From: Olavius algarvensis associated proteobacterium Delta 3 | Lineage (GTDB): Bacteria > Desulfobacterota > Desulfobacteria > Desulfobacterales > CAFBRK01 | DNA length: 64,000 nt | Assembly: GCA_903231505.1 (NCBI GenBank) | Contig: CAFBRK010000054.1 | Span: 1-64,000, forward strand | Direction: 5' to 3' | Shown here: positions 8,256 to 17,006 of the stretch, in pieces | Numbering within the stretch: the stretch's first letter is position 1 | How the letters are laid out: each line of letters begins with the position of its first letter | Notes under the pieces: generated by a model | What the model was told of the DNA's origin: nothing | Database searches by the model: none | The model's input: the letters and a program-made list of their open reading frames with translations, nothing else | Translations under genes and position numbers: made by a program

Positions 8256-9111
8256 GACACACGGTCGGTCCGATCCGGGCCTGGCCCGAAAGATACTCCG
8301 GTTTACCAAGATCGAACACACGGCATTCAGCCTGCCCCTGGTGTTGGCCGGTGCCTGGATCGGGACGGAAGGCCGGACACCACCCATCAGTATTCTGCTT
8401 CTGATCATCGTCGCAACCGCAGGTGCGCGAATCTTCGGGATGTCCTTTAACCGGATCTTTGATCGGCGCATCGATGCACTCAATCCGCGCACGGCGATAC
8501 GGGAACTGCCCAGTGGAATCCTCTCCGTCAACACTGCGCTAATGGTGGCATTCGCCGGACTGGCCGTCTATATTTCAGCTTGTGCGACTCTGGGAGGCTG
8601 GTGCCTGATTCTGTCGCCATTGCCGCTGATTCCGCTCCTGGGATACTCGCTCCTCAAACGATTCACGTCCTTATGCCACTTCGGAATCGGGGTTTGTCTG
8701 GCCATGGCGCCATTGGGTGCTTTCGTGGCGGCGTCCGGACATCTCGGGTTTTCCCCAATGGTGATCTGGTTGTCGCTGTTTGTGTTTTTATGGCTCAGCG
8801 GAGCAGACATCATATACGCCATCATGGACATCGAGGCCGACCGGACCCATCATATTCACAGTATTCCGGCACGGTTTGGGCGAGCCGGTGCCCTGAAAAT
8901 CGCGGCACTTTGCCACCTATCGGCCTTTGGATGTCTGGTTGCCGTATTCAGCCACACCAATGGTGGACCCGGGACGGGAGCGGCCATGGTGATTTCGACG
9001 GCTGCCATGGCCGCCATGTACCTTCCCTCGATACCGCTTGGGTTCCGCTTTTTCCCGATTGCCACCATTGCCGGCATCGCTGCGGCATTAGTTCCGATCC
9101 TGGGATATTAG
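8227..9111 (+). CDS. mqnP: UbiA-type prenyltransferase (MqnP)
   Basis: A 294-residue integral membrane protein with about eight hydrophobic segments. It has both Asp-rich motifs of the UbiA superfamily: N-R-I-F-D-R-R-I-D near residue 76 and D-I-E-A-D near residue 201. By position between mqnB and ubiX/ubiD it is inferred to prenylate 1,4-dihydroxy-6-naphthoate, the MqnP role. A 4-hydroxybenzoate-type substrate is possible from the fold alone but unlikely in this context. Translation overlaps mqnB; a second ATG lies at 8230. Confidence 0.88.
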   Translation: MMLQAGSKLETHGRSDPGLARKILRFTKIEHTAFSLPLVLAGAWIGTEGRTPPISILLLIIVATAGARIFGMSFNRIFDRRIDALNPRTAIRELPSGILSVNTALMVAFAGLAVYISACATLGGWCLILSPLPLIPLLGYSLLKRFTSLCHFGIGVCLAMAPLGAFVAASGHLGFSPMVIWLSLFVFLWLSGADIIYAIMDIEADRTHHIHSIPARFGRAGALKIAALCHLSAFGCLVAVFSHTNGGPGTGAAMVISTAAMAAMYLPSIPLGFRFFPIATIAGIAAALVPILGY

Positions 9112-9259
9112 GGCCGTCGGCGTGTAACCCCGGGGGAAATATGTATCATCAAGCAGTCCGTTTCTTCAATTGCCGTGATGAGAAATCCGATATTCGAAGA
9201 CTGAAAAACATGCGATACTGCATAACGGGTCCTAAAACTATGAAGGTGCGTAATCCGAA

Positions 9260-9835
9260 ATGAATACCAACAAAAAAAAGCTGGTTCTTGGAATTTCCGG
9301 GGCCACCGGGGTCTTTGCCGCCGGCCTGCTTGTGGAAAAATCGCCCTGGCCGGTGTGGCTGGTTGCCACCCGCTGGGGGCGGGCGGTATTCGAACACGAA
9401 TGCGGTTCCTATGAATCCCTGGCACGCCGAGTGGATCGGGTGTTTGAAAACGACGATCTCTTTTCACCGATCGCATCCGGATCGGTGCCCACGGTGGGTA
9501 TGGTTATTCTGCCCTGCTCCGCCAATACCCTTGGCCAGATTGCTTCCGGCGTGGGGGACACGCTGCTCACCCGGGCGGCCCATTGCCACTTGAAGGAACG
9601 GCGCCCTCTGGTGCTGGGCCTGCGGGAGACCCCCCTGACATTTATCGATCTGAAGAATGCAACACGGGTTTCCGCCGCCGGTGGTGTGATCATGCCCATA
9701 TCGCCGCCGTACTATATGACGGCTGAAAAAGATCCCTCCCAGGTGACGCTTTCCGAACTGCTCAGCGCCTATGTGGACCGGATCCTTGCCATGCTTGGCC
9801 AGCCGGCCGAGCAAACGTGGGAGGATGTGCGGTGA
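9260..9835 (+). CDS. ubiX: UbiX-like flavin prenyltransferase
   Basis: A 191-residue flavoprotein with the N-terminal G-I-S-G-A-T-G FMN-binding loop and the C-terminal S-P-P-Y-Y segment. UbiX attaches a dimethylallyl unit to FMN to make prenylated FMN, the cofactor of UbiD decarboxylases. It directly precedes ubiD, overlapping its GTG start by four bases, so enzyme and cofactor supply are coupled. A 148-base gap separates it from mqnP. In this cluster it probably corresponds to the menaquinone-specific UbiX paralogue. Confidence 0.9.
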   Translation: MNTNKKKLVLGISGATGVFAAGLLVEKSPWPVWLVATRWGRAVFEHECGSYESLARRVDRVFENDDLFSPIASGSVPTVGMVILPCSANTLGQIASGVGDTLLTRAAHCHLKERRPLVLGLRETPLTFIDLKNATRVSAAGGVIMPISPPYYMTAEKDPSQVTLSELLSAYVDRILAMLGQPAEQTWEDVR

Positions 9836-11610
9836 GTTCCCCGGACCTTAGATCATTTCTACGGGAGCTGGAAACCAGAGGCGAACTGGCGAGGGTCCGC
9901 GTAGAGGTGGATCCGGACCAGGAGATTACCATCATCCAACACCGGGTACAGGCCCGGGGAGGGCCGGCGCTGTTGTTTGAACGGGTCAAAGGGTCGCCCT
10001 ACCGATTGGTGTCGAATCTGTTCGGCACGCCGGAGCGGGTCGCCCTTGCCTTCGGGGGAGCCCCGGAGGCCGTCGGCCAACGGCTCGTCCGCCTGGCCGA
10101 AGCGATGATGCCGCCCAGCCCGAAGCGCCTGTGGCAGATGCGGCGGGAATTTCCCCTCTTCGTACGCTCCCGGCTGAAGCCTGTGGCGTCGGGACCGGTC
10201 CTGGAAACCGTCATGGAGCCGGCAGACCTCAATCAACTGCCGGTTCTCAAATGCTGGCCGGAAGATGGCGGCCATTTTTTTACATTACCCCTGGTGCATA
10301 CCGTCGATCCCGTGTCCGGCAAGGGAAATATGGGTATCTACCGTCTCCAGCGCTATGATGCCGGTTCCACGGGAATGCATTGGCAGATCGAGAAAGGCGG
10401 CGGCTTCCACTTTCAGCTGGCCGGTGAACTGGGGCGGCCGCTGCCGGTGAGCGTGTTTTTAGGTGGGCCGCCGGCACTGACCATCGCCGCTGTGGCGCCG
10501 TTGCCCGAAGGGATCGATGAGCGGCTTCTGGCAGCCATGATGATTGGTGCTCCCCTTAATGTCATTTCCAGAAAATGGACGGGGCATCGGATACCGGCGG
10601 AAGCGGAATTTGTTCTGGAAGGGACGGTGACGAAGGGGGATGTCGCCAGGGAAGGCCCGTTTGGAGACCATTTCGGCCACTATTCCCACTCGGCGGATTT
10701 TCCGGTGTTTCGGGTCAAACGCGTTCTGGCCCGCCGGGATGCCATTTATCCGGCAACGGTGGTCGGCAAACCGGTGCAGGAAGACTTTCACATCGGCGCC
10801 GCGCTTCAGGACATGGCACTGCCGCTGCTAAAGATCATGCGTCCGGCGGTCACGGCCATCTGGGCCTACCCGGAGACCGGATTCCATCCGTTGGCGGTCA
10901 TGGCGGTCAAGCAGCGGTATCCCCGGGAGGCCTTGAAACATACGCTTGGTATGCTCGGAGAGGGGCAGGTGTCGCTCACCAAAATCATGATCACCGTGGA
11001 CCACGGCGTGGATGTAAAAGACTTCAAGGCGGTCAGCACCGCTCTGTGGCGGCATCTCGACCTGCGGGATGGGCTTCACCTGGTGTCCCCAACCGCACAG
11101 GATACCCTGGATTTTACCGGCCCGGCCATGAACTCCGGCTCGCGTCTGGTGCTCATTGCCTGCAGAAAAGCAACTGGACCTGTCCGAGATAGTCTGCCGC
11201 CGGAAATTGATGAAACCCGGGGGGTGCACCGGGATCTGATTCGCGTCATGAATCTGGGGCCCGCATTTCTCTTGGCCCAGCTTCGTTCCAACGATGTGAC
11301 CATCGAAGATGTTCGAGCCGCTCTCGAGGCCCATCCGGCGGCGCGGCAATACCTGTTTCATGTGCTTCTGTCTCCGGATATTCCCATGGACGACCCGATC
11401 ATGATCTTCTGGGGCTGGTTCACCCGGTTCGATCCGCTGCTGGACATCCATCCGGCCGATCGCCGGGTCCAGGGGAATCGGCTCGAATTCGACGCGCCGA
11501 TCGTCATAGACGCCCGCTGGAAGGAGGGGTACCCCAAACCGGTCGAGTTCGACCCAACCATAGAAAAGCGCGTCAGCGCGCGATGGCGCACATACCATCT
11601 TCCCGGATAG
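9832..11610 (+). CDS. ubiD: UbiD-family decarboxylase (menaquinone type)
   Basis: A 592-residue prenyl-FMN-dependent decarboxylase of UbiD size. Recognisable segments are G-K-G-N-M-G-I-Y-R-L-Q near residue 165, the D-V-A-R-E-G-P-F-G-D-H-F-G-H-Y loop with its conserved Glu, and the C-terminal D-A-R-W-K-E-G-Y-P. It is inferred to remove the 6-carboxylate of prenylated dihydroxynaphthoate. The start at GTG 9832 is preferred over GTG 9817 because GGGAGGA lies about eight bases upstream and the start overlaps the ubiX stop (GTGA). Confidence 0.9.
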   Translation: MSSPDLRSFLRELETRGELARVRVEVDPDQEITIIQHRVQARGGPALLFERVKGSPYRLVSNLFGTPERVALAFGGAPEAVGQRLVRLAEAMMPPSPKRLWQMRREFPLFVRSRLKPVASGPVLETVMEPADLNQLPVLKCWPEDGGHFFTLPLVHTVDPVSGKGNMGIYRLQRYDAGSTGMHWQIEKGGGFHFQLAGELGRPLPVSVFLGGPPALTIAAVAPLPEGIDERLLAAMMIGAPLNVISRKWTGHRIPAEAEFVLEGTVTKGDVAREGPFGDHFGHYSHSADFPVFRVKRVLARRDAIYPATVVGKPVQEDFHIGAALQDMALPLLKIMRPAVTAIWAYPETGFHPLAVMAVKQRYPREALKHTLGMLGEGQVSLTKIMITVDHGVDVKDFKAVSTALWRHLDLRDGLHLVSPTAQDTLDFTGPAMNSGSRLVLIACRKATGPVRDSLPPEIDETRGVHRDLIRVMNLGPAFLLAQLRSNDVTIEDVRAALEAHPAARQYLFHVLLSPDIPMDDPIMIFWGWFTRFDPLLDIHPADRRVQGNRLEFDAPIVIDARWKEGYPKPVEFDPTIEKRVSARWRTYHLPG

Positions 11611-11646
11611 CCTCGTGGGTGCCCGGAATCGATACGGATCGGATAC

Positions 11647-12744
11647 ATGAGCGACACGCTGTTTGATCAGGCCATTGAAAAAGGCCGCAGAGGCGACCGG
11701 CTTTCAGCAGAGGAAGCCTACGAGCTGGGGCGGAAAATCACGCCCGACCGGGTCCACCGGATCGGGATCGCCGCGCTTGAAAATCGACGGCGACGGTATG
11801 GCGATGCCGCCACCTATGTGTTCAACCTGCAGATCAATCCAACCAACATCTGCGCCATGGGATGCACCTTCTGTAATTATGCCGCCACCCCGGCAGCCGA
11901 ACACGCCTATGTCCTGGAAGAAGAGGACATACTGAACACGGTCGAGCGGCTTGCTCCCACCGAAGCGCACATCGTCGGCGGGCTCAACGGGATATGGCCC
12001 TACGAGCGCAACCTGGAACTGGTGCGGGAACTGCGGCGTCGATTTCCGAAGCTTCACATCAAGGCATTTACGGCAGTGGAAATCGACTACTTTGCGCGCA
12101 TGTCCAAAAAGAGCGAAGAACAAGTACTCGATGAACTCTGCAAGGCCGGAATGGATGCCATGCCCGGCGGTGGCGCGGAAATATTTTCAGAGCGCCTCTA
12201 CCGGAAGCATTGGAAAAACAAAATCGGCCCTTCCGACTGGATACGGATCCACGAGCTGGCCCATGCCATGGGCATACCGACCAACGCCACCATGCTGTTT
12301 GGCTTTGGCGATACCTGGAATGAGCGGATTGACCACATGCGGATTCTCAGGGACACCCAGGATGCCAGCGGCGGATTCTCCTGTTTTATCCCGCTGCCGT
12401 TCCAACCGGGAAAGGGCCGATTCGTTGAAGAAGGCCCTTCCCCCCTGGAGTCCCTGGCGGTAATCGGCATTTCACGACTCCTGATCGACAACATCCCCCA
12501 CCTGAAGGCCTACTGGCCGATGACCGGCCTGGAAACGGCCGCCGCCGGTTTGAGCTGGGGTGCCGATGACATGGACGGCACGATTTCCGAAGAAAAGATT
12601 GCCCATCTGGCCGGGGCCCAGACTCCCGTTGGCCTGGCCCGGGAGAAGATGGTCGATACCATCCGGGTCGCCGGATTCCGGCCCGTGGAGCGGGACGGCA
12701 GATTCCGTGAGCTGGAAACCGGTAAGTCTCCCGAGATGGCTTAA
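11647..12744 (+). CDS. mqnE: Aminofutalosine synthase MqnE
   Basis: A 365-residue radical SAM enzyme. The [4Fe-4S] motif C-A-M-G-C-T-F-C (CX3CX2C) is at about residues 73-80. MqnE joins the chorismate-derived enolpyruvyl benzoate to S-adenosylmethionine, forming aminofutalosine. The H-I-V-G-G-L segment, H-I-K-A-F-T-A-V-E-I and the P-G-G-G-A-E-I-F loop distinguish it from MqnC. It lies 36 bases after ubiD and 12 before mqnA. Confidence 0.92.
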   Translation: MSDTLFDQAIEKGRRGDRLSAEEAYELGRKITPDRVHRIGIAALENRRRRYGDAATYVFNLQINPTNICAMGCTFCNYAATPAAEHAYVLEEEDILNTVERLAPTEAHIVGGLNGIWPYERNLELVRELRRRFPKLHIKAFTAVEIDYFARMSKKSEEQVLDELCKAGMDAMPGGGAEIFSERLYRKHWKNKIGPSDWIRIHELAHAMGIPTNATMLFGFGDTWNERIDHMRILRDTQDASGGFSCFIPLPFQPGKGRFVEEGPSPLESLAVIGISRLLIDNIPHLKAYWPMTGLETAAAGLSWGADDMDGTISEEKIAHLAGAQTPVGLAREKMVDTIRVAGFRPVERDGRFRELETGKSPEMA

Positions 12745-12756
12745 GGCAATAACGAG

Positions 12757-13551
12757 ATGCGCCAGCCAATAGCGATGATCCCCTACACGAACATGGCACC
12801 GTACCGCGCGTTGGGTGCACCGGACGGTTGTTGCTTCGTATCCTGTGTGCCCGCGCAGAGTGTGCACGCCATCAAGGCCGGCGAGGTGACGGCTGCCGCC
12901 GTGCCGGTTGGGGCCATGGATTATGTCGCCGGAGAGGTCGAGCCATTGGGGCCTTTCGGCATCGGTGCTCGCGAACGATCCATGAGCGTTCTGTTTTTTT
13001 CGAATCGTCCATTCTATGAGATGGGCGCCACTTCCCGGATCCGGGTCACCGAAGAGTCCGCCTCCAGTGTAAGACTTTTATTTATGCTGCTTGAATCTCG
13101 AAATGGCCCGGACCACCTGCCACATATCGCTGGACCTCGAGATTCCATCGATGGGGAACTCCTGATCGGGGATACCGCTCTGAAAAAGGTCAACCAACTC
13201 CGAGACCCGCACGGTTATCCCTATATTACGGATTTGGCCAGTGAATGGTATCGCAGCCGTGGGCTGCCCATCGTCTTTGCCCGATGGGTGGTCCGAAAGG
13301 ACGCCCCGAGCATCATTCGATCGGCCTTGGACCGGTGGCTGGGAGAGTTCAAAAAACGGGAACATGAACTGGTGGAACACGCCGTTCCCCCTTCGGCGGC
13401 GCAACTCGGGGTACCGGAGCATTATATCCGGGAGTACTTTCGAGTGATCCGAAGGGTTCTCGACAAAACAGACCTGGCCGGTCAGGCCGCATTTTTTTCA
13501 GAGCTCGAGCGCTTTCAAAAACGGTGTCGGCTCGGTCTCACATCCAATTAG
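12757..13551 (+). CDS. mqnA: Chorismate dehydratase MqnA
   Basis: A 264-residue protein with the periplasmic-binding-protein-like fold of MqnA. It starts with M-I-P-Y-T-N-M-A-P, then A-A-V-P-V-G and the D-T-A-L segment that binds the substrate. MqnA dehydrates chorismate to 3-[(1-carboxyvinyl)oxy]benzoate, the first step of the futalosine route. It follows mqnE closely, and its last codons overlap a possible upstream start of mqnC. Confidence 0.9.
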   Translation: MRQPIAMIPYTNMAPYRALGAPDGCCFVSCVPAQSVHAIKAGEVTAAAVPVGAMDYVAGEVEPLGPFGIGARERSMSVLFFSNRPFYEMGATSRIRVTEESASSVRLLFMLLESRNGPDHLPHIAGPRDSIDGELLIGDTALKKVNQLRDPHGYPYITDLASEWYRSRGLPIVFARWVVRKDAPSIIRSALDRWLGEFKKREHELVEHAVPPSAAQLGVPEHYIREYFRVIRRVLDKTDLAGQAAFFSELERFQKRCRLGLTSN

Positions 13552-13565
13552 CTCAGGAAGCCAAC

Positions 13566-14666
13566 GTGACCCCAGGAAACGAGAAATTGAACGCACCCAA
13601 GGACGGTGACCCGATGAATCCGCCGGTACAGATGGGAGTACGTTACGGGCGGGAAGAAGGCACGGACATCTTTCGCGACATGCCCCTTGGGCGGCTCATG
13701 ACGCTGGGATATGAGGTCCGCCAGCGGCGACTGCCCGGACACCGAGTGACCTATGTTATTGACACAAACCCCAACTACACCAATGTCTGTACCACCCGGT
13801 GTGCCTTCTGTGCGTTTTTCCGCAAACCCGGGGATCCGGATGCCTACCTGCTGTCTCCCGAACAGGTCGTAAAAAAGGTGCGCATCGCCGTGGATCGGGG
13901 TGCCACCACCGTACTGCTTCAAGGCGGCCATCACCCGGACGTTCACCTGATGGACTGGATTGCCTATATTCGCGCGATTCGTGAGGCCTGCCCGACTCTA
14001 CACATCCACCCGTTTAGTCCGGCGGAGTATGTTTACATGGCCGGGCAGGAGAAGGCCCACGTTCGCGACATCCTCGGGGCGATTTACAATGAAGGTATCC
14101 GGACCATTCCCGGCGGTGGCGCGGAAATTCTGTCCGAACGCGTACGGAGCATCGTGGCGCCCGGAAAAGCAAGTGGCGAAGAGTGGCTTGAAACCTGTGA
14201 AATCGCCCACGGTATCGGATTCAAGACCACGGCCACCATGATGTACGGTCATGTAGAGTCCCCCGAAGAGATCGTCGATCATCTGGTGCGCTTGCGGGAG
14301 CTGCAAGATCGCACCGGAGGGTTTACCAGTTTTATCCCCTGGTCGTTCAAATCCGGGGGTTCAGCCCTTGGACGCCGTCGGGGCACGGAAGCCCATCCGG
14401 CCGAATACATCCGTGTCGTGGCCATTGCCCGCCTGCTGCTGGACAACTTTCCCCATGTCCAGTCTTCCTGGTTCAGTGAAAATATTGCCGCGGGTCAACT
14501 CGGCCTGATGGCCGGTGCAGATGATTTTGGTGGGGTGCTGATCGAAGAAAACGTGCTGAAAGACGCCGGACACGACAGGGCGGCCACCATTTCCCATGTG
14601 AAAACCATCATCCGCCGGGCCGGGTTCGAACCGGTTCAACGGGATTCACTGTATTACCCCCTGTAA
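13566..14666 (+). CDS. mqnC: Cyclic dehypoxanthinyl futalosine synthase MqnC
   Basis: A 366-residue radical SAM enzyme with the cluster motif C-T-T-R-C-A-F-C in the MqnC context Y-T-N-V-C...A-F-F-R. It cyclises dehypoxanthinyl futalosine. Other family segments are L-Q-G-G-H-H-P, I-P-G-G-G-A-E-I-L and M-M-Y-G-H-V-E. The GTG at 13566 has AGGAAG five bases upstream; alternative in-frame starts are GTG 13524, overlapping mqnA, and ATG 13614, which fits the family length nearly as well. Last gene of the cluster. Confidence 0.9.
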   Translation: MTPGNEKLNAPKDGDPMNPPVQMGVRYGREEGTDIFRDMPLGRLMTLGYEVRQRRLPGHRVTYVIDTNPNYTNVCTTRCAFCAFFRKPGDPDAYLLSPEQVVKKVRIAVDRGATTVLLQGGHHPDVHLMDWIAYIRAIREACPTLHIHPFSPAEYVYMAGQEKAHVRDILGAIYNEGIRTIPGGGAEILSERVRSIVAPGKASGEEWLETCEIAHGIGFKTTATMMYGHVESPEEIVDHLVRLRELQDRTGGFTSFIPWSFKSGGSALGRRRGTEAHPAEYIRVVAIARLLLDNFPHVQSSWFSENIAAGQLGLMAGADDFGGVLIEENVLKDAGHDRAATISHVKTIIRRAGFEPVQRDSLYYPL

Positions 14667-15027
14667 TTCAGACTTTTCATGAGCCCTGCCGGTTTCACCG
14701 AATCTGGACGTCACTGAGGCCGGCGGCCTATGGTCAATTTCAAACTATAGCGATTGCCAGAATTCCGTTCCGATTCCTTTTACGATCAACCTATCACCGC
14801 AACGGCGCAGAGGTCGTAGAGGTGATTTTAATTCTGCATTTCGCTGCCCTACCACTCCGATCCCTTCGGCAGGCTCAGGATAAACAGGACCTGTAGGGCG
14901 ACATGCAAAACGATCGTCTGGGAAAATACATAGGCGTATGTGAGCATTTTTCGCTGGAGCGCGGGGGAGGGGCTCTGCGGTTCTGCCCACAACACAGAGA
15001 TTCGGTGTTAGATGGGGCAAATCACTT
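14667..15027. other. Intergenic region with short repeats
   Basis: No gene is supported. It contains a TATAGCGATTGCCAGAATTCCGTTCCG repeat at 14746-14777, an ACCGCAACGGCGCAGAG-type repeat at about 14788-14815 and the phrase CTTCGGCAGGCTCAGGATAAACAGGA near 14865. All three resemble sequence at 25.4-25.8 kb. A 124-codon minus-strand frame here translates these repeats and is not counted as a gene. Confidence 0.6.
14746..14777. repeat. TATAGCRAYTG repeat, copy 1
   Basis: Begins TATAGCGATTGCCAGAATTC and continues CGTTCCGATTCC. Close copies occur at 25762-25789, 47730-47760 and 49841-49873, always in intergenic DNA. Confidence 0.8.
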
Positions 15028-15321
15028 CTAATGAATGGTATGGGTGCTCCGGGCGTCTTCCCGGATTTTCTGGAAGAGCGCAATATCGGAATCAGAGCCG
15101 GATCTCGCACATAAGCCATGTCGGAGAAAGTCGATCAGTCCGATCAGCTTGTCCTGGTATTCTCTGCTCTTGTCCATCAGATTGTCGGGCAACCCCTTGC
15201 TTCGATGGGCGGACCGCCATGCATGAAGTGCTTCCTGATCCGCCATGCAAATGATGTCGGAATCGTTTTTTCCCTGAACCGCATCAATAAAATCCTCGAA
15301 CCGGAAACTTCGTGAAATCAT
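15028..15321 (-). CDS. Small hypothetical protein
   Basis: A 97-residue soluble, mostly helical protein that I do not recognise. It is rich in Asp and Lys, has single cysteines at an I-I-C-M and a G-L-C-A position, and no membrane segment. The ATG at 15321 is chosen because AAAGGT precedes it at a suitable distance; an ATG at 15336 gives five more residues. It stands alone in a gene-poor stretch of repeats. Its balanced composition and the RBS favour a real gene, but confidence is limited. Confidence 0.5.
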   Translation of the reverse strand: MISRSFRFEDFIDAVQGKNDSDIICMADQEALHAWRSAHRSKGLPDNLMDKSREYQDKLIGLIDFLRHGLCARSGSDSDIALFQKIREDARSTHTIH

Positions 15322-15810
15322 AGTGTTACCTTTCATCGCAATCTACTGAATTCGGGGTTCGACGCATAGGGGAAAGATGGTTCCGGGGCAATGGTGGGAA
15401 TGTGTTGCAGGCAGTCCAAATCAATGGGCACAGATGTCATCTGTCTGTTGATCATCCGACGCGATAGTCCTGAAAGAACAGTGAACGAGCCGCTTTCTGT
15501 TGGGATCCGATTTGAGACAGCCTCTTTACTAAAGTATCGGACATGAATCTGTCAAAGCGGGTTACAGACGATTACCGAAGACACCCAGTCGATGGTTAAA
15601 TATTTGTAACATCCTGAAATTTTATTATTTATTTTATGAGGCGAGGTAATCTATTAGATTTCCTGTTTTTTTTATCCGTCACGTTTAGATCGTGATTCCA
15701 CGAGTTTGTGCAATGATCCACTGTTTGACACTCTCTATGAAAAACACGAATCTCGAAAAATCGCCCGATCTCTGTTAATTTCTTCAATCAATCCGGATAG
15801 AGCACACGGA
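15322..15810. other. Intergenic region, no gene seen
   Basis: About 490 bases without a supported reading frame. The part at 15600-15690 is AT-rich and could hold a promoter. A plus-strand frame at 15706-16134 is the complement of the oxidoreductase gene and is not counted. Confidence 0.45.
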
Positions 15811-16815
15811 TCATGGACGGTACCCGTGAATCATTTCAAGAAACAACTGGGATTGGATGGTCCGGCGAACGCCGGTGATCGGTTCGCCCAGAATACTGGC
15901 GATGATGTTTCGTCGCAGAGGATTGTCGACTTCAAGCAAGACCTCTCCCGGCCATCGCTGGGGATCCATGGGGGATGCGGCCTCGATGGATACATCCAGC
16001 TGGATGAGCTGTACCGCGGTGCCCACAGTGCGGAATCCGAAACACCGGTTGTCGGCCCGGAATCCTCTGAAACGGGTTTCATTGGACAGGGTGATCCGGA
16101 ATTCGGCGGTCCGGTTCAGGGCCCCATGCTGTAATCTGCCGGCGGCCACTGCAACCGTCGGGGTGGTCTCCGTCTGGATCCGTTCGGTTTTCAAAAGCCT
16201 CGGGATCAGGGACCACGGGTGGAGCGCCAATTCGTTGAAGAGATTTGTTCGAATCGCCGTTTGGGTGCCCCAGAAAAACTCGATTTTCGCGACATCCCGA
16301 AAAAAGCCGTCCCATTGCAGCTTTTCTTGCATGTGTTTCCGGATGGCGGCAAACGGCAGTTCCAGGCCGAAGGCCCCCGTAGCGGCATAAGGGGCCAGCA
16401 GATTTGCCTCAATCAGACTGGCTCCGTTTCCATCGGCTTCACTGAACGGTTTTTCACATAGCACGCGACTTCCGGCAGCCAGGGCCAGGAGGCTGTACCC
16501 GGCATGGATACGGTTGCCCAGAGTCGGATCTTTGGCCACGATGCACGTGAGGTCCGGCGTGTGCTTCTCCAGGACCACCACCAGCGCCGCCTCGTTATGC
16601 ACCGCTTCACCGATGACGGGCACTCGGCATCGGGAGTCTTTTCCCAACGTTGCGGCTGTTTTCCGGGCCCGTTCCCGGGAGGTGCGTGTCAAAATCAGAC
16701 GATGAATGGCCTTCGGCCCGGGGATGGCCGAATTTTCCATGCGACTCAGAATCCGGGCATAATGCCTCCCGAACATTCCCGCTCCCACCAGCAATATGGT
16801 CTTCGGTGTGCTCAT
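15811..16815 (-). CDS. Gfo/Idh/MocA-family oxidoreductase
   Basis: A 334-residue NAD(P)-dependent dehydrogenase-like protein. The Rossmann motif V-G-A-G-M-F-G-R is at residues about 10-17, and the family signature C-E-K-P-F is near residue 120. The C-terminal alpha/beta domain follows, with the E-L-A-L-H-P-W-S segment at the expected catalytic-His position. Substrate unknown; sugar-type and thiazolinyl-imide-type reductases share this fold. It is a single gene, divergent from the GGDEF protein at 17007. Confidence 0.8.
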   Translation of the reverse strand: MSTPKTILLVGAGMFGRHYARILSRMENSAIPGPKAIHRLILTRTSRERARKTAATLGKDSRCRVPVIGEAVHNEAALVVVLEKHTPDLTCIVAKDPTLGNRIHAGYSLLALAAGSRVLCEKPFSEADGNGASLIEANLLAPYAATGAFGLELPFAAIRKHMQEKLQWDGFFRDVAKIEFFWGTQTAIRTNLFNELALHPWSLIPRLLKTERIQTETTPTVAVAAGRLQHGALNRTAEFRITLSNETRFRGFRADNRCFGFRTVGTAVQLIQLDVSIEAASPMDPQRWPGEVLLEVDNPLRRNIIASILGEPITGVRRTIQSQLFLEMIHGYRP

Positions 16816-17006
16816 AAACCGACTGTCATCCCTGGAAAAGTCGAAAAATAGTACTTTCTCCCGATTTACATTGTAGAACCGTCGCGATAAAGTTGTATAT
16901 CCAATTAAAAGTGGGAATCCGGGCTGTTGGCCCTGTTTTGATCCAATTTGCCTTGCGCGACAGCCTTGTGTGACTTTTTCGAACCGATTCAGGTCCGGAG
17001 GTCGTT

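Noticed and set aside
10828..11598. A 256-codon minus-strand frame opposite ubiD
   Set aside because: Complement of a well supported UbiD gene.
14745..15119. A 124-codon minus-strand frame downstream of mqnC
   Set aside because: It translates dispersed repeats (P-V-Y-P-E-P-A-E-G phrase) and overlaps a more plausible gene on the same strand.
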